DNA of 64,000 nucleotides from an uncultured Coriobacteriaceae bacterium (GTDB lineage Bacteria; Actinomycetota; Coriobacteriia; Coriobacteriales; Atopobiaceae), in assembly GCA_902777325.1 (NCBI GenBank), contig CACYTH010000015.1, positions 1-64,000 of the forward strand, read 5' to 3'. Positions 1 through 8,367 of the stretch are shown here, piece by piece (the first letter of the stretch is position 1; every line of letters starts with the position of its first letter). The notes below the pieces were generated by a model. That model was not told the origin of the DNA and ran no database searches. It was given only the letters and a program-made list of their open reading frames with translations. The translations under genes and the position numbers were made by a program.

Positions 1-633
1 GGCGACCCGGACGCCCTGCCGCTCACCGAGGAGAGCCCCAAGAAGCCGGCCACCAACCCCTACGGCTGGACCAAGTGGATGATCGAGGAGATCCTGCGCG
101 GCCTCGTGACGGCCGACCCCGAGTGGGACGTCGTGCTGCTGCGCTACTTCAACCCCATCGGCGCGCATCCCAGCGGGCTCATGGGCGAGGACCCCAAGGG
201 CATCCCCAACAACCTGCTGCCCTACGTGGCGCAGGTGGCCGTTGGCCGTCGCGACGCCGTGCACGTCTTCGGCGACGACTACGACACCCCTGACGGCACC
301 GGAGTCCGCGACTACATCCACGTGATGGACCTGGCCGCCGGTCACGTGGCAGCGCTTGCCTGGATGGACGGCCGGACGGGCTGCGAGGTCTTCAACCTGG
401 GCACCGGTCGCGGCACGAGCGTGCTCGAGATCGTCCGTGCCTTCTCTGCCGCCTGCGGCCGCGAGCTGCCCTACGTGATCGAGCCGCGCCGCGCAGGCGA
501 CGTGACCGCCAACTACGCCGACTGCAGCAAGGCCCGCGAGATGCTCGGCTGGGAGGCCCAGTACGACATCACGGACATGTGCCGCGACGGCTGGAACTGG
601 CAGAGCCACAACCCCAACGGATACGAGGGATAG
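1..633 (+). CDS. galE: UDP-glucose 4-epimerase, C-terminal part
   Basis: The 5' end lies outside the window; the reading frame is open from base 1. It interconverts UDP-glucose and UDP-galactose using bound NAD, supplying galactose for catabolism and cell-surface glycans. The visible part begins just before the catalytic tyrosine-lysine motif (YGWTK, encoded at about 61-75). It then shows the substrate-binding segment LLRYFNPIGAHPSG and the VRDYIHVMDLAAGH motif typical of GalE, and ends in a conventional C terminus (MCRDGWNWQSHNPNGYEG). The next gene starts 4 bases after the stop, so the two are probably co-transcribed. A related NAD-dependent epimerase of other specificity is possible, but the FNPIGAHPSG and HVMDLA segments favour GalE. 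Confidence 0.93.
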   Translation, partial: GDPDALPLTEESPKKPATNPYGWTKWMIEEILRGLVTADPEWDVVLLRYFNPIGAHPSGLMGEDPKGIPNNLLPYVAQVAVGRRDAVHVFGDDYDTPDGTGVRDYIHVMDLAAGHVAALAWMDGRTGCEVFNLGTGRGTSVLEIVRAFSAACGRELPYVIEPRRAGDVTANYADCSKAREMLGWEAQYDITDMCRDGWNWQSHNPNGYEG

Positions 634-637
634 CCCC

Positions 638-1684
638 ATGGCATACGACGGTGGCAAGGCGTTTGCCACATATCTCGCACAACGCAGGCCTCAGATAGAG
701 GACTTCTTGGCGCGGTTCACGCCGCGTCCCGAGGACGGCACCGTTCACGCGGCCGCCGACCTCGCACGCTACCTGTACGAGCCGCTCGCGCGCTTTACCG
801 CAAGCGGTGGCAAGCGCACCCGCCCGGTGCTCTGCCTCCTCGGTGCCCAAGCGGCAGGCGTCGACCCGATCTGCGCGCTCTCCACGGCAGCGGCGGTGGA
901 GTACTTCCAGAGTGCCGCGCTCATCCACGACGACATCGCCGACAAGAGCGAGCTGCGGCGCGGAGAGCCGTGCCTGCACGTCACCGAGGGCACGGGAGTG
1001 GCCATCAACGTGGGCGACCTCGCACTGGTGACCATGTCGGCCGGCCTTCTGGCAGACACCTCGCTTGAGAACGACACGTGCCTGCGCATTCTCTGCGAGC
1101 TCGCCTACATGCAGCAGCGCACGCTCGAGGGCCAGGCGCTCGACCTGGGCTGGGTGCGCGACGGCCGCTGGGACGTGACGGTGGACGACTACCTGTACAT
1201 GGCCTCGCACAAGACCGCCTACTACTCCGCTGCGACGCCATTGGCCTGCGGAGCCATCTGCGCAGGCGCCCCCGACGATCTGGTGGAGGCGCTGTTCTCC
1301 TTTGGACTCGACGCCGGGCTGGCCTTCCAGCTGCAGGACGACCTGCTCAACCTGGTGGGCGACCCCGCCGAGCAGGGCAAGGACTACCGCAGCGACATCA
1401 CCGAGGGCAAGCGCACCCTGCTCGCCGTCTGGGCGCTCACGCATCTTGAGGAGGATGCACGCGCCGAGCTGCAGGGGCTTCTGGAGAGCGGCACCACCGA
1501 TGCGGCCGAGCTTGCGCGCGCCGTCGAGCTCATCGAGGCATCGGGGGCCGTGGACTACGTGCGCTCGTACGCGCACGAGCTCGCGGATCGCGCCAAGGCA
1601 CATCTTGAGGGGGTCGAGATCGACGCCAAGGCGAGCGTCGTGCTCGAATCTATGGCAGACTTCTTTGTGGAACGTCTGGGATAG
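638..1684 (+). CDS. Polyprenyl diphosphate synthase
   Basis: A 348-residue trans-prenyltransferase that condenses isopentenyl diphosphate with allylic diphosphates. The first aspartate-rich motif is in LIHDDIADKSELRRGEP and the second is QLQDDLLN, both binding magnesium-diphosphate; the GGKRTRPVL substrate motif precedes them. Chain length cannot be read with certainty. Likely products are geranylgeranyl or longer diphosphates for quinone or undecaprenyl-type lipids. The ATG is preceded by GAGGG and lies 4 bases after the galE stop. The downstream peptidoglycan-binding gene starts about 50 bases on, so the three genes may form one cell-envelope operon. Confidence 0.9.
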   Translation: MAYDGGKAFATYLAQRRPQIEDFLARFTPRPEDGTVHAAADLARYLYEPLARFTASGGKRTRPVLCLLGAQAAGVDPICALSTAAAVEYFQSAALIHDDIADKSELRRGEPCLHVTEGTGVAINVGDLALVTMSAGLLADTSLENDTCLRILCELAYMQQRTLEGQALDLGWVRDGRWDVTVDDYLYMASHKTAYYSAATPLACGAICAGAPDDLVEALFSFGLDAGLAFQLQDDLLNLVGDPAEQGKDYRSDITEGKRTLLAVWALTHLEEDARAELQGLLESGTTDAAELARAVELIEASGAVDYVRSYAHELADRAKAHLEGVEIDAKASVVLESMADFFVERLG

Positions 1685-1735
1685 CCAGACGCAACGGTAA
1701 GGCTGGGGCGTTTGCGGACGCACTTTGGGAGGGAC

Positions 1736-2644
1736 ATGGAAGCAATTAGGCAGGGCGCCCAAGGCGCCGCAGTCGAAGACATCCAGATGCGCCTGGCTGC
1801 GCTGGGCTACGAGATCGGCGAGGACGAGCGCAACGACCAGACCTTTGGCCCCGCGACCGCGACCGCCGTGGCGCGCTTCAGGATCGACCACGGCCTGCAG
1901 CTGGGCTCCGAGGTTGACGCGCAGACATGGTCAACGCTGGTCGACGAGGGGTACCGCATGGGCGATCGCACGCTCTACCTGCGACTTCCCAACTTCCATG
2001 GCGCAGACGTGCGTCAGCTGCAGACCTGTCTCAACATTCTTGGCTTCTCCTGCGGCGAGGCGGACGGCTACTACGGCGTCCACACCGAGGCGGCCGTCAA
2101 GCAGTTCCAGGAGAGCCAGGGGCAGCTTGCCGACGGCATGGCCTTCCCCGACACCTATGACGCCATCGACCGCCTGCACCACGTGTGGGGCGGCAAGCCG
2201 GCCGCTGGTCCCCACCCCATGGGTGGCATGGGCTTTGCGCGTGCGGCCGAGGTGCTCGAGCACGTGCAGATCTCCATGGCCGCCGAGGACCCCATCTCGC
2301 GCAACGTCGCCGGCCGCATCTGGAACCTCGCGTCGGCAACCAACGACAAGAGCGGTCTTGACCTGGTGGACGATCCGCACAACGCGCGCGAGGGAGACAA
2401 GCTCGTGCTGGTGCTGGCCACCTCTCCCCTCAAGGCCGGGTCGAAGATGTCCAACCTCAGCACCGTCGACATGGACACGCTGCCGCAGCGCATCCGCACG
2501 GCCTGCGAGAGCTCGCTGAGCGACCCTCCCGTGATCAGGCTCGAGATGCCCTTTGGCAGCAGCTACGACGGGACCTTCACCACAGGAGACGCCCAGACGC
2601 TCGCCGTGACCCTGCTGGACGTCATCTGCGCGGCGTTCGAGTAG
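1736..2644 (+). CDS. Protein with two peptidoglycan-binding repeats
   Basis: About 302 residues with two tandem PG_binding_1-type helical repeats: roughly residues 5-65 (GAAVEDIQMRLAALGYEI, FGPATATAVARF) and 78-140 (ADVRQLQTCLNILGF, YYGVHTEAAVKQFQ). The remaining C-terminal half, roughly residues 160-302, resembles an N-acetylmuramoyl-L-alanine amidase-like or regulatory domain only vaguely, and I do not recognise it. No signal peptide or membrane segment is visible, which is odd for a wall-binding protein. The ATG at 1736 has GGGAGGG only 2 bases upstream; an alternative TTG start at 1712 would add eight residues. It follows the prenyl synthase gene. Confidence 0.75.
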   Translation: MEAIRQGAQGAAVEDIQMRLAALGYEIGEDERNDQTFGPATATAVARFRIDHGLQLGSEVDAQTWSTLVDEGYRMGDRTLYLRLPNFHGADVRQLQTCLNILGFSCGEADGYYGVHTEAAVKQFQESQGQLADGMAFPDTYDAIDRLHHVWGGKPAAGPHPMGGMGFARAAEVLEHVQISMAAEDPISRNVAGRIWNLASATNDKSGLDLVDDPHNAREGDKLVLVLATSPLKAGSKMSNLSTVDMDTLPQRIRTACESSLSDPPVIRLEMPFGSSYDGTFTTGDAQTLAVTLLDVICAAFE

Positions 2645-2674
2645 CTCTCAGCCACAGCAACATACAGATTCCTG

Positions 2675-2764
2675 GGTGACACACCAACTCCCGGGGAGCA
2701 AATGTGTCACTTCGCATTACCTGCGTAAGCGACACATTTGCTCCCCGGGAGTTGGTGTGTCACC
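2675..2764. repeat. Large inverted repeat, GTGACACA family
   Basis: Two 36-bp arms (2675-2710 and 2729-2764) are inverted copies with one mismatch and are separated by 18 bp. Each arm is itself an imperfect palindrome of the form GTGACACA-N19-TGTGTCAC with an inner CTCC/GGAG core. A perfect relative with the same 8-19-8 layout lies at 60214-60289. There is no T-run after either arm, so it is not a typical intrinsic terminator. It sits between a plus-strand gene end and the 3' end of the minus-strand tRNA-Gln. Confidence 0.9.
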
Positions 2765-2822
2765 TGTGTTGCCCGAAGAGATACAGGCCAGACGCTTAAC
2801 CCGTCTGACCTGCGAAGATGCG

Positions 2823-2897
2823 TGGCTGGGGCACTAGGATTCGAACCTAGGTTGGCGGCACCAAAAACCGCAGTCCTAACCACTGGACGATGCCCCA
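2823..2897 (-). tRNA. tRNA-Gln (anticodon TTG)
   Basis: On the minus strand the sequence folds into a full cloverleaf. The acceptor arms TGGGGCA/TGCCCCA pair over 7 bp, the D stem is GTCC/GGAC, and the anticodon stem GCGGT/GCCGC encloses the loop TTTTGGT with anticodon TTG. The T arm is CTAGG-TTCGAAT-CCTAG. The discriminator is G and the 3' CCA is encoded (TGG at 2823-2825 on the plus strand). A TAAACT hexamer about 40 bp upstream could be a -10 element, but I see no convincing -35. Confidence 0.97.
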
Positions 2898-3126
2898 CTG
2901 TGTACGCCCGGCCAATCGCGCCGAGCACATCCCAGTTTAGCATCCTTTCCCGCAAAAGAGCAGCAGGGAAGCCCCTCAATTGAATACGCGCGCGGCATAA
3001 CGTCCATCCTATGGTCAAATCCTGCATGTGCCGGTGAGCGGTAGGGTTTTGTCGGTCTCGTGCGCTAATATGGAACTGTGCTTTATCTCGCACATATTGG
3101 GACAGCTATCCATTTTGGAGGCCAGC

Positions 3127-4536
3127 ATGTCAATGACCGCGATCGTCCTCGCAGCAGGCGAGGGTACGCGTATGAAGTCCCGTCATCCCAAAGTCGCACA
3201 CAAGCTCCTGGACAAGCCGCTGGTTTGGTGGCCGGTCAACGCTGCTCGCGAGGCAGGAGCGGACCGCATCGTCGTCGTTGTGGGACACGGGGCTGACGAA
3301 GTCCGCGCAATTTTTGCCAACGACCCCGACGTCGAGTGCGTCGAGCAGACCGAGCGCCTGGGCACCGGCCACGCCATGATGTGCGTGCGCAACGCCCTCG
3401 GCGACTTCCAGGGTCCGACCGTCGTCCTCTACGGCGACACCCCGCTCATGCGCGCGGAGACCATCCGCTCGCTGGTAGACGAGACCAAGGCAAACCACAA
3501 CGCCTGCACGGTGCTCACCATGAGCCCCGCCGACCCCACCGGGTACGGCCGCATCAAGCGTGACGCCAACGGTGGCGTGGTCGCCATCGTCGAGCACAAG
3601 GACTGCACCCCCGAGGAGCAGGCCACGCTCACCGAGTGCAACTCCGGCATCTACTGCTTCTGCGGCAAGCGCCTGTCGGCCAACATCGACAAGATCGGCA
3701 ACGACAACGCGCAGGGCGAGTACTACCTCACCGACATGGTCGGCATCTACCACGAGATGGGCGAGCCCGTCTCCGCGCTGCTTGCCGCCGACGACAGCGA
3801 GCTTCTGGGTGTCAACTCGCGCGTGCAGCTCGCACAGGTGACCAAGATCATGCAGCGCCGCATCAACGAGCAGCTCATGGCCTCCGGCGTCACCATGCTC
3901 GACCCCGACCAGGTCTGGGTCGGTCCCGAGGTCAGCGTCGGCCAGGACAGCGAGCTTCTCCCCCAGACCATGCTTTGGGGCAAGACCTCCATCGGCGAGG
4001 ACTGCCTCATCGGGCCCAACACGCGCCTCACCAACGTGACGGTCGCCGCGGGCTCGAGCGTCGAGGAGACCGTCGGCTTTGACACCGTCATCGAGAGCGG
4101 CGTGACCGTCGGTCCGCGCGCCTACCTGCGCCCGGGCACCCACCTGCTCGACGGCGCTCACGTCGGCACGCACGTCGAGATCAAGAACTCCACCATCGGC
4201 CGCGGGTCCAAGGTGCCGCACCTCTCCTACATCGGCGACACCACCATGGGCGCAGGCGTCAACATCGGCGCCGGCTCCATCACCTGCAACTACGATGGCG
4301 TCTTCAAGCACCCCACCACCATCGGCGACAACGTCTTCATCGGGTCCGACACCATGATGGTGGCACCTGTCGCCATCGGCGACGGCGCCCTGGTCGGTGC
4401 CTCGAGCTGCATCACGCGCGACGTGCCGGCAGGCGCGCTGGCCGTGGAGCGCAACGACCAAGTCATGATCGAGGGCTATGCGACAGAGCGCATGGCAAAG
4501 CTAAGGGACATGAAGGCACGCAGCGAGAAGGAGTAA
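3127..4536 (+). CDS. glmU: Bifunctional UDP-N-acetylglucosamine pyrophosphorylase / glucosamine-1-phosphate acetyltransferase
   Basis: A 469-residue cytoplasmic enzyme making UDP-GlcNAc for peptidoglycan and other glycans. The N-terminal uridylyltransferase domain (about residues 3-230) opens with the signature LAAGEGTRMKS and contains LYGDTPLM and the ECNSGIYCF region. From about residue 255 the protein becomes a left-handed beta-helix of hexapeptide repeats (IGPNTRL, VGPRAYLRPGT, VGTHVEIKN), with the acetyltransferase region GAGSITCNYDG. The ATG at 3127 follows GGAGGCC. A TAATAT hexamer at 3066-3071 may be the -10 element of its promoter, but no matching -35 is clear. prs follows 7 bases after the stop; glmU-prs is a common bacterial pair. 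Confidence 0.97.
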   Translation: MSMTAIVLAAGEGTRMKSRHPKVAHKLLDKPLVWWPVNAAREAGADRIVVVVGHGADEVRAIFANDPDVECVEQTERLGTGHAMMCVRNALGDFQGPTVVLYGDTPLMRAETIRSLVDETKANHNACTVLTMSPADPTGYGRIKRDANGGVVAIVEHKDCTPEEQATLTECNSGIYCFCGKRLSANIDKIGNDNAQGEYYLTDMVGIYHEMGEPVSALLAADDSELLGVNSRVQLAQVTKIMQRRINEQLMASGVTMLDPDQVWVGPEVSVGQDSELLPQTMLWGKTSIGEDCLIGPNTRLTNVTVAAGSSVEETVGFDTVIESGVTVGPRAYLRPGTHLLDGAHVGTHVEIKNSTIGRGSKVPHLSYIGDTTMGAGVNIGAGSITCNYDGVFKHPTTIGDNVFIGSDTMMVAPVAIGDGALVGASSCITRDVPAGALAVERNDQVMIEGYATERMAKLRDMKARSEKE

Positions 4537-4543
4537 AGGCAAG

Positions 4544-5539
4544 ATGTACAGAGATCTGAGCAAGCCCTTCAACGTCGAGAAGGAAATCAAACTCTACACC
4601 GGCACCGGAAACCACGCGCTCGCAGCAAAGATCGCCAACAAGCTCGGCCTCGAGATCAGCGGCCTCGAGTTGTCCAAGTTTGCCAACGGCGAGGTCTACG
4701 CCCGCTTTGACGAGTCCGTCCGCGGCGACGAGGTCTTCATCATCCAGTCCATCGCAGGCTCCAACGTCAACGACCTGCTCATGGAGCTGCTGATTGCCGC
4801 AGACGCCGCCAAGCGCGCCAGCGCTGCCAGCATCACCGCCGTCATCCCCCACTACGCCTATGCCCGCCAGGACCGCAAGGCCGCCTCGCGCGAGCCAATC
4901 ACCGCACGCCTCGTGGCAAACCTGCTCGAGTGCGCCGGCATCGACCGCGTGATCACGCTCGACCTGCACCAGGGCCAGATCCAGGGCTTCTTTGACATTC
5001 CCGTCACGCACCTCACGGCCCTGTACCTCTTTGGCGACTACTTCAAGTCCAAGAACTTCGACTGGGACAACACCGTGGTCGTCTCCCCCGACGCCGGCCG
5101 CGCCAAGCACGCCAAGAAGCTGGCCGACTACCTGGGCTGCTCGCTGGCCATCGCGCACAAGGGCCGTCCGCGCCACAACGTGGCAGAGGTCATGTCGCTC
5201 ATCGGTGACATCAAGGGCAAGACCTGCATCATCAACGACGACATGATCGACACCGCGGGCACACTCGTGGGTTCCATCAACGAGCTCAAGAAGCAGGGCG
5301 CGGGCGACATCTACGTCAGCGCAACCCACGGCATCTTCAGCGGCCCTGCCGTCACCCGCCTGCAGGAGGCTCCCATCGAGGAGTGCGTGGTCACCGACGC
5401 CATTCCGTGCTTCATGGCCGACCGCCCCGGCTCCAAGATCAAGACGATCAGCGTCGCCGACGAGCTTGCCGAGGCCATCCACCACGTGTACGTGAACGAG
5501 CCCACCACGGCCATCTTTGGCGGCGACCTCAACCTGTAG
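4544..5539 (+). CDS. prs: Ribose-phosphate pyrophosphokinase
   Basis: This 331-residue enzyme transfers pyrophosphate from ATP to ribose-5-phosphate to give PRPP, the precursor of purines, pyrimidines, histidine and tryptophan. Visible signatures are the flexible-loop region YARQDRKAASREPITA, the ITLDLHQGQIQGFF metal-binding segment, the catalytic KKLA region and the PRPP-binding loop INDDMIDTAGT. It lies 7 bases behind glmU and is closed by a strong terminator at 5566-5600, so it probably ends this operon. pyrE, which consumes PRPP, is encoded 0.8 kb downstream. Confidence 0.97.
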   Translation: MYRDLSKPFNVEKEIKLYTGTGNHALAAKIANKLGLEISGLELSKFANGEVYARFDESVRGDEVFIIQSIAGSNVNDLLMELLIAADAAKRASAASITAVIPHYAYARQDRKAASREPITARLVANLLECAGIDRVITLDLHQGQIQGFFDIPVTHLTALYLFGDYFKSKNFDWDNTVVVSPDAGRAKHAKKLADYLGCSLAIAHKGRPRHNVAEVMSLIGDIKGKTCIINDDMIDTAGTLVGSINELKKQGAGDIYVSATHGIFSGPAVTRLQEAPIEECVVTDAIPCFMADRPGSKIKTISVADELAEAIHHVYVNEPTTAIFGGDLNL

Positions 5540-5565
5540 GAAACACCCACACCCAACGCGCCGTC

Positions 5566-5600
5566 GCGCCCCGCAGAGCACCGTCTGCGGGGCGCTTTTT
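5566..5600 (+). terminator. Rho-independent terminator of glmU-prs
   Basis: A 12-bp perfect stem, GCGCCCCGCAGA (5566-5577) with TCTGCGGGGCGC (5584-5595), has a 6-base loop and is followed by TTTTT (5596-5600). It starts 27 bases after the prs stop. Confidence 0.93.
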
Positions 5601-5714
5601 GCTCCACGAGGCGTACCCCGCATGAGGGTTCTTGTGCAAACGCAGACAAAGGGGCTGGTACGCGCCGAGGTGCTTTATGCTTAGGAAGGCAAACACATCG
5701 TGCAAGGAGGACCG

Positions 5715-6293
5715 ATGGCGGCTTCGCCCAAGACCATACGCATCGTGTGCGGACTGGGAAACCCCGGCAAGGACTACGAGCTCACGAGGCACAACGCGGG
5801 CTTTGCCACGATTGACGCCCTGGCCGAGCGCTTTGGCGTGCGCTACTGGAAGAGCGAGGGCGGCTGTGACGTGGCCATCGTCAAGACCCACTACGGGCTC
5901 GAGACGCACGAGGTCATTCTCGCCAAGCCCCAGAGCTACATGAACACGAGCGGCGGGCCGCTCTCAAAGTTGGCGCGCGCCCACAAGGTCAGCCCGGCGG
6001 AGATCCTGGTGGTGCACGACGAGGTCGACCTGCCGCAGGGCCGCATCCAGGTCAAATGGGGCGGCGGGCTCAACGCCCACAACGGCCTGCGCTCCATTGC
6101 GGACAAGCTCGGCACGCGTGACTTCTCGCGCGTACGCTGTGGCATCGGGCGCCCGCCCGGAAAGATGAGCGTGGCCGACTACGCGCTGCGCAAGCTCAAG
6201 GGAAACTTTGCCGAGGAGTTCCTCGTCATGGCCCAGGAGGCGGCTGACGCGGTGGAGGAGTGCCTCGCCGAGGGCGTGGAGAGCCAGCTGTAG
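5715..6293 (+). CDS. pth: Peptidyl-tRNA hydrolase
   Basis: A 192-residue enzyme that cleaves peptidyl-tRNA released from stalled ribosomes and so recycles tRNA. Family marks are the N-terminal VCGLGNPGKDYELTRHNAGF, containing the catalytic histidine, then KPQSYMNTSGG, VVHDEVDLPQGR and GGGLNAHNGLRSI. The ATG at 5715 is chosen because AAGGAGG ends 4 bases before it; an upstream in-frame GTG at 5700 has no such site. It follows the prs terminator, so a promoter should lie in 5600-5700. TATGCT near 5676 is a weak -10 candidate. pyrE follows 74 bases downstream. Confidence 0.96.
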   Translation: MAASPKTIRIVCGLGNPGKDYELTRHNAGFATIDALAERFGVRYWKSEGGCDVAIVKTHYGLETHEVILAKPQSYMNTSGGPLSKLARAHKVSPAEILVVHDEVDLPQGRIQVKWGGGLNAHNGLRSIADKLGTRDFSRVRCGIGRPPGKMSVADYALRKLKGNFAEEFLVMAQEAADAVEECLAEGVESQL

Positions 6294-6367
6294 CGGCCGC
6301 GGCACAACGACACGCAAGCTCCGCTAAGATGTCCTTGGCGAGCGGAACAATGCAGAAAGGAGGGCCC

Positions 6368-7033
6368 ATGGAGGCCTACAAGCAGGAGTTCATCGAGTTC
6401 ATGGTGGAGAGCAACGTGCTCAAGTTCGGCGACTTCACCCTCAAGAGCGGACGCAAGTCCCCCTTCTTCATGAACGCGGGCGCCTATGTGACGGGAGGCC
6501 AGCTCGAGCGCCTGGGCCGCGCCTATGCGCAGGCCATCCACGAGACCTTTGGCGACGACTTCGACGTGGTGTTTGGCCCCGCCTACAAGGGCATTCCCCT
6601 GTCGGTGATCACGGCCATCGCCTACCACGACCTCTATGGCAAGGAGATCCGCTACTGCTCCGACCGCAAGGAGGCCAAGGACCACGGCGCCGACAAGGGC
6701 CAGCTGCTGGGCGCCACGCTCGCTGACGGCGACCGCGTGGTGATCGTCGAGGACGTGACCACCTCGGGCAAGTCGATCGACGAGACCTATCCCAAGCTCA
6801 AGGCCGCAGCGGACGTGGAGGTCGTGGGCCTCATGGTCTCGCTCAACCGCCAGGAGGTCGGCAAGAGCGGCACCATGGCCGCCATCGACGAAGTCTCCGA
6901 GAAGTACGGCTTCCCCACCGCCGCCATCGTCACGATGTCCGAGGTCACCGAGGCCCTCGAGGGCACGGTGATCACACCGGAGCTCAAGGCCGCCATCGAT
7001 GCCTACTACGAGCAGTACGGGGTCAAGGAGTAG
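6368..7033 (+). CDS. pyrE: Orotate phosphoribosyltransferase
   Basis: A 221-residue enzyme that couples orotate to PRPP in de novo pyrimidine synthesis. It shows the N-terminal FTLKSGRKSPFFMNAG substrate loop, the FGPAYKGIPL segment and the PRPP-binding signature RVVIVEDVTTSGKS. The ATG is preceded by AAAGGAGGG, spaced 4 bases away. Other pyr genes are absent here, so pyrE stands apart from a pyrimidine operon. It converges on the minus-strand glycosyltransferase gene. Confidence 0.95.
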   Translation: MEAYKQEFIEFMVESNVLKFGDFTLKSGRKSPFFMNAGAYVTGGQLERLGRAYAQAIHETFGDDFDVVFGPAYKGIPLSVITAIAYHDLYGKEIRYCSDRKEAKDHGADKGQLLGATLADGDRVVIVEDVTTSGKSIDETYPKLKAAADVEVVGLMVSLNRQEVGKSGTMAAIDEVSEKYGFPTAAIVTMSEVTEALEGTVITPELKAAIDAYYEQYGVKE

Positions 7034-7062
7034 CCGCCAGCTGACATGCCGGCCTGGATTGC

Positions 7063-7101
7063 AAGGGGCCGTCCCGCCGCGTGATGCGAGGGATGGCCCT
7101 T
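7063..7101. terminator. Possible bidirectional terminator between pyrE and the glycosyltransferase
   Basis: An imperfect stem pairs 7063-7075 (AAGGGGCCGTCCC) with 7090-7101 (GGGATGGCCCTT) around a 14-base loop, with one bulged G and G-T pairs. It sits between two convergent genes. The A/T flanks are short, so this is a weak call. Confidence 0.4.
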
Positions 7102-7122
7102 CGTCATGTGCGGACAGCGTGC

Positions 7123-8193
7123 CTAGCGGTCGACCACGAGGGCGACGAAGACCTTGGAGTTGTGGCGCTTGGCAAACGAGATCATGCGCCCCTCCTGATA
7201 CGCCAGAAAGGCGTTCTTGGCCTTGATGGGCATGAGCATTGTCCGCGCGATGGCAGCGCGCGGACGGGCCGTCTCCGCGGCCAGCTGCGCACGGTCGCTG
7301 CCGATCATCCGCTTGATCTGGGAGACCCTCTCGCGCTTGGGCAGCGTGCACTGGGGGCCGCAGACGTTCTCGACGCAGCTGATCAGGCGCTCGATGTAAC
7401 GACGGTTGATCATCTCGCTGCTGGCCGCGTCGCCGGCCAGGCCCCAGTGGCAATACAGGTCGAGGAGCAGCTCGTGCTCCTTCTCGCGCATCTCGTAGAG
7501 ACCCTCGCGCCAACGCAGCGCCTCCGAGCCCACGTAGCCGCAGACATAGTGGTAGTAGGGGTGCTCGAGGTTGCCCACGCGCTCGATGTCGCGTATGTAG
7601 GACAGCACGAAGGGGAAGCTCACCGAGGGCACCTCGGAAAAGCGCAGGCCAAGCTCCTCGATCCGCGCACGCACGAAGAGCTTGTTCCAGAGGCTGTAGA
7701 AGAGGTTCTGGTCGAACATCTGCCATGCGGCGGCCCTGAACTCCTGCTGCGTGGGATAGAGGGCATCAGGACGGCATCTGACCTCGGTGACATGCTCGCC
7801 GCTGTCGCCGAACTGCGCGTCGATGTAGTAGCCCGCCAGCACCAGCTCGAGCGAGGAGTCCTCGGCGAGCCGAACCATGTCCTCGAGCATGCCGGGCTCG
7901 GCCCAGTCGTCGGCCTCCATAAAGTAGACGTAGCGCCCGCGAGCATGATCGAGAGCATGGTTGCGCGCTTCGGCAGCACCCACCTGCACGAGGTGGTATA
8001 CGCTGATGCGGTAGTCGCGCTCGGCCATGGAGTCGAGCATCTGGCTCGTCCTGTCGGTGGACCCGTCGTCCACGACAAGCAGCTCGAAATCGCGCAGGGA
8101 CTGGTTGAGCAGGCTTTCCACGGCACGACGAACGCTCCGGTCCATGTTATGGACCGGCATGATCACCGTAACCTGTGGCTGCTTTGGATTCAT
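7123..8193 (-). CDS. Family 2 glycosyltransferase
   Basis: A 356-residue GT-A fold transferase that should move a sugar from a nucleotide donor onto a surface polysaccharide or lipid acceptor. It begins VTVIMPVHNMDRSVRRAVESLLNQSL, has the donor-site VVDDGSTDRT and a DxD-like metal site in YFMEADDW (about residue 100). The C-terminal 200 residues lack recognised signatures. I placed the start at ATG 8193, with GGAG 9 bases upstream and the fold beginning a few residues in; a longer frame reaches 8265 without a better site. The acceptor is unknown. No other polysaccharide genes adjoin it. Confidence 0.85.
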   Translation of the reverse strand: MNPKQPQVTVIMPVHNMDRSVRRAVESLLNQSLRDFELLVVDDGSTDRTSQMLDSMAERDYRISVYHLVQVGAAEARNHALDHARGRYVYFMEADDWAEPGMLEDMVRLAEDSSLELVLAGYYIDAQFGDSGEHVTEVRCRPDALYPTQQEFRAAAWQMFDQNLFYSLWNKLFVRARIEELGLRFSEVPSVSFPFVLSYIRDIERVGNLEHPYYHYVCGYVGSEALRWREGLYEMREKEHELLLDLYCHWGLAGDAASSEMINRRYIERLISCVENVCGPQCTLPKRERVSQIKRMIGSDRAQLAAETARPRAAIARTMLMPIKAKNAFLAYQEGRMISFAKRHNSKVFVALVVDR

Positions 8194-8367
8194 TCCCGCG
8201 GGCTCCAAATTGCGTGGACGATCAATGGTGGACGACGCACTAGAACGCGCAACACAATTGACCATTATCCGCGAGACGTTTGGATGCCATATGTTGACCT
8301 TATGCAGTCATGGGGAATCCAACAGAATCACAGAGTTGTCAGAAGTGGAACCTGGGGATTCCAGCAG

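Noticed and set aside
3130..4461. Minus-strand frame opposite glmU
   Set aside because: Antisense shadow; glmU has all its motifs on the plus strand.
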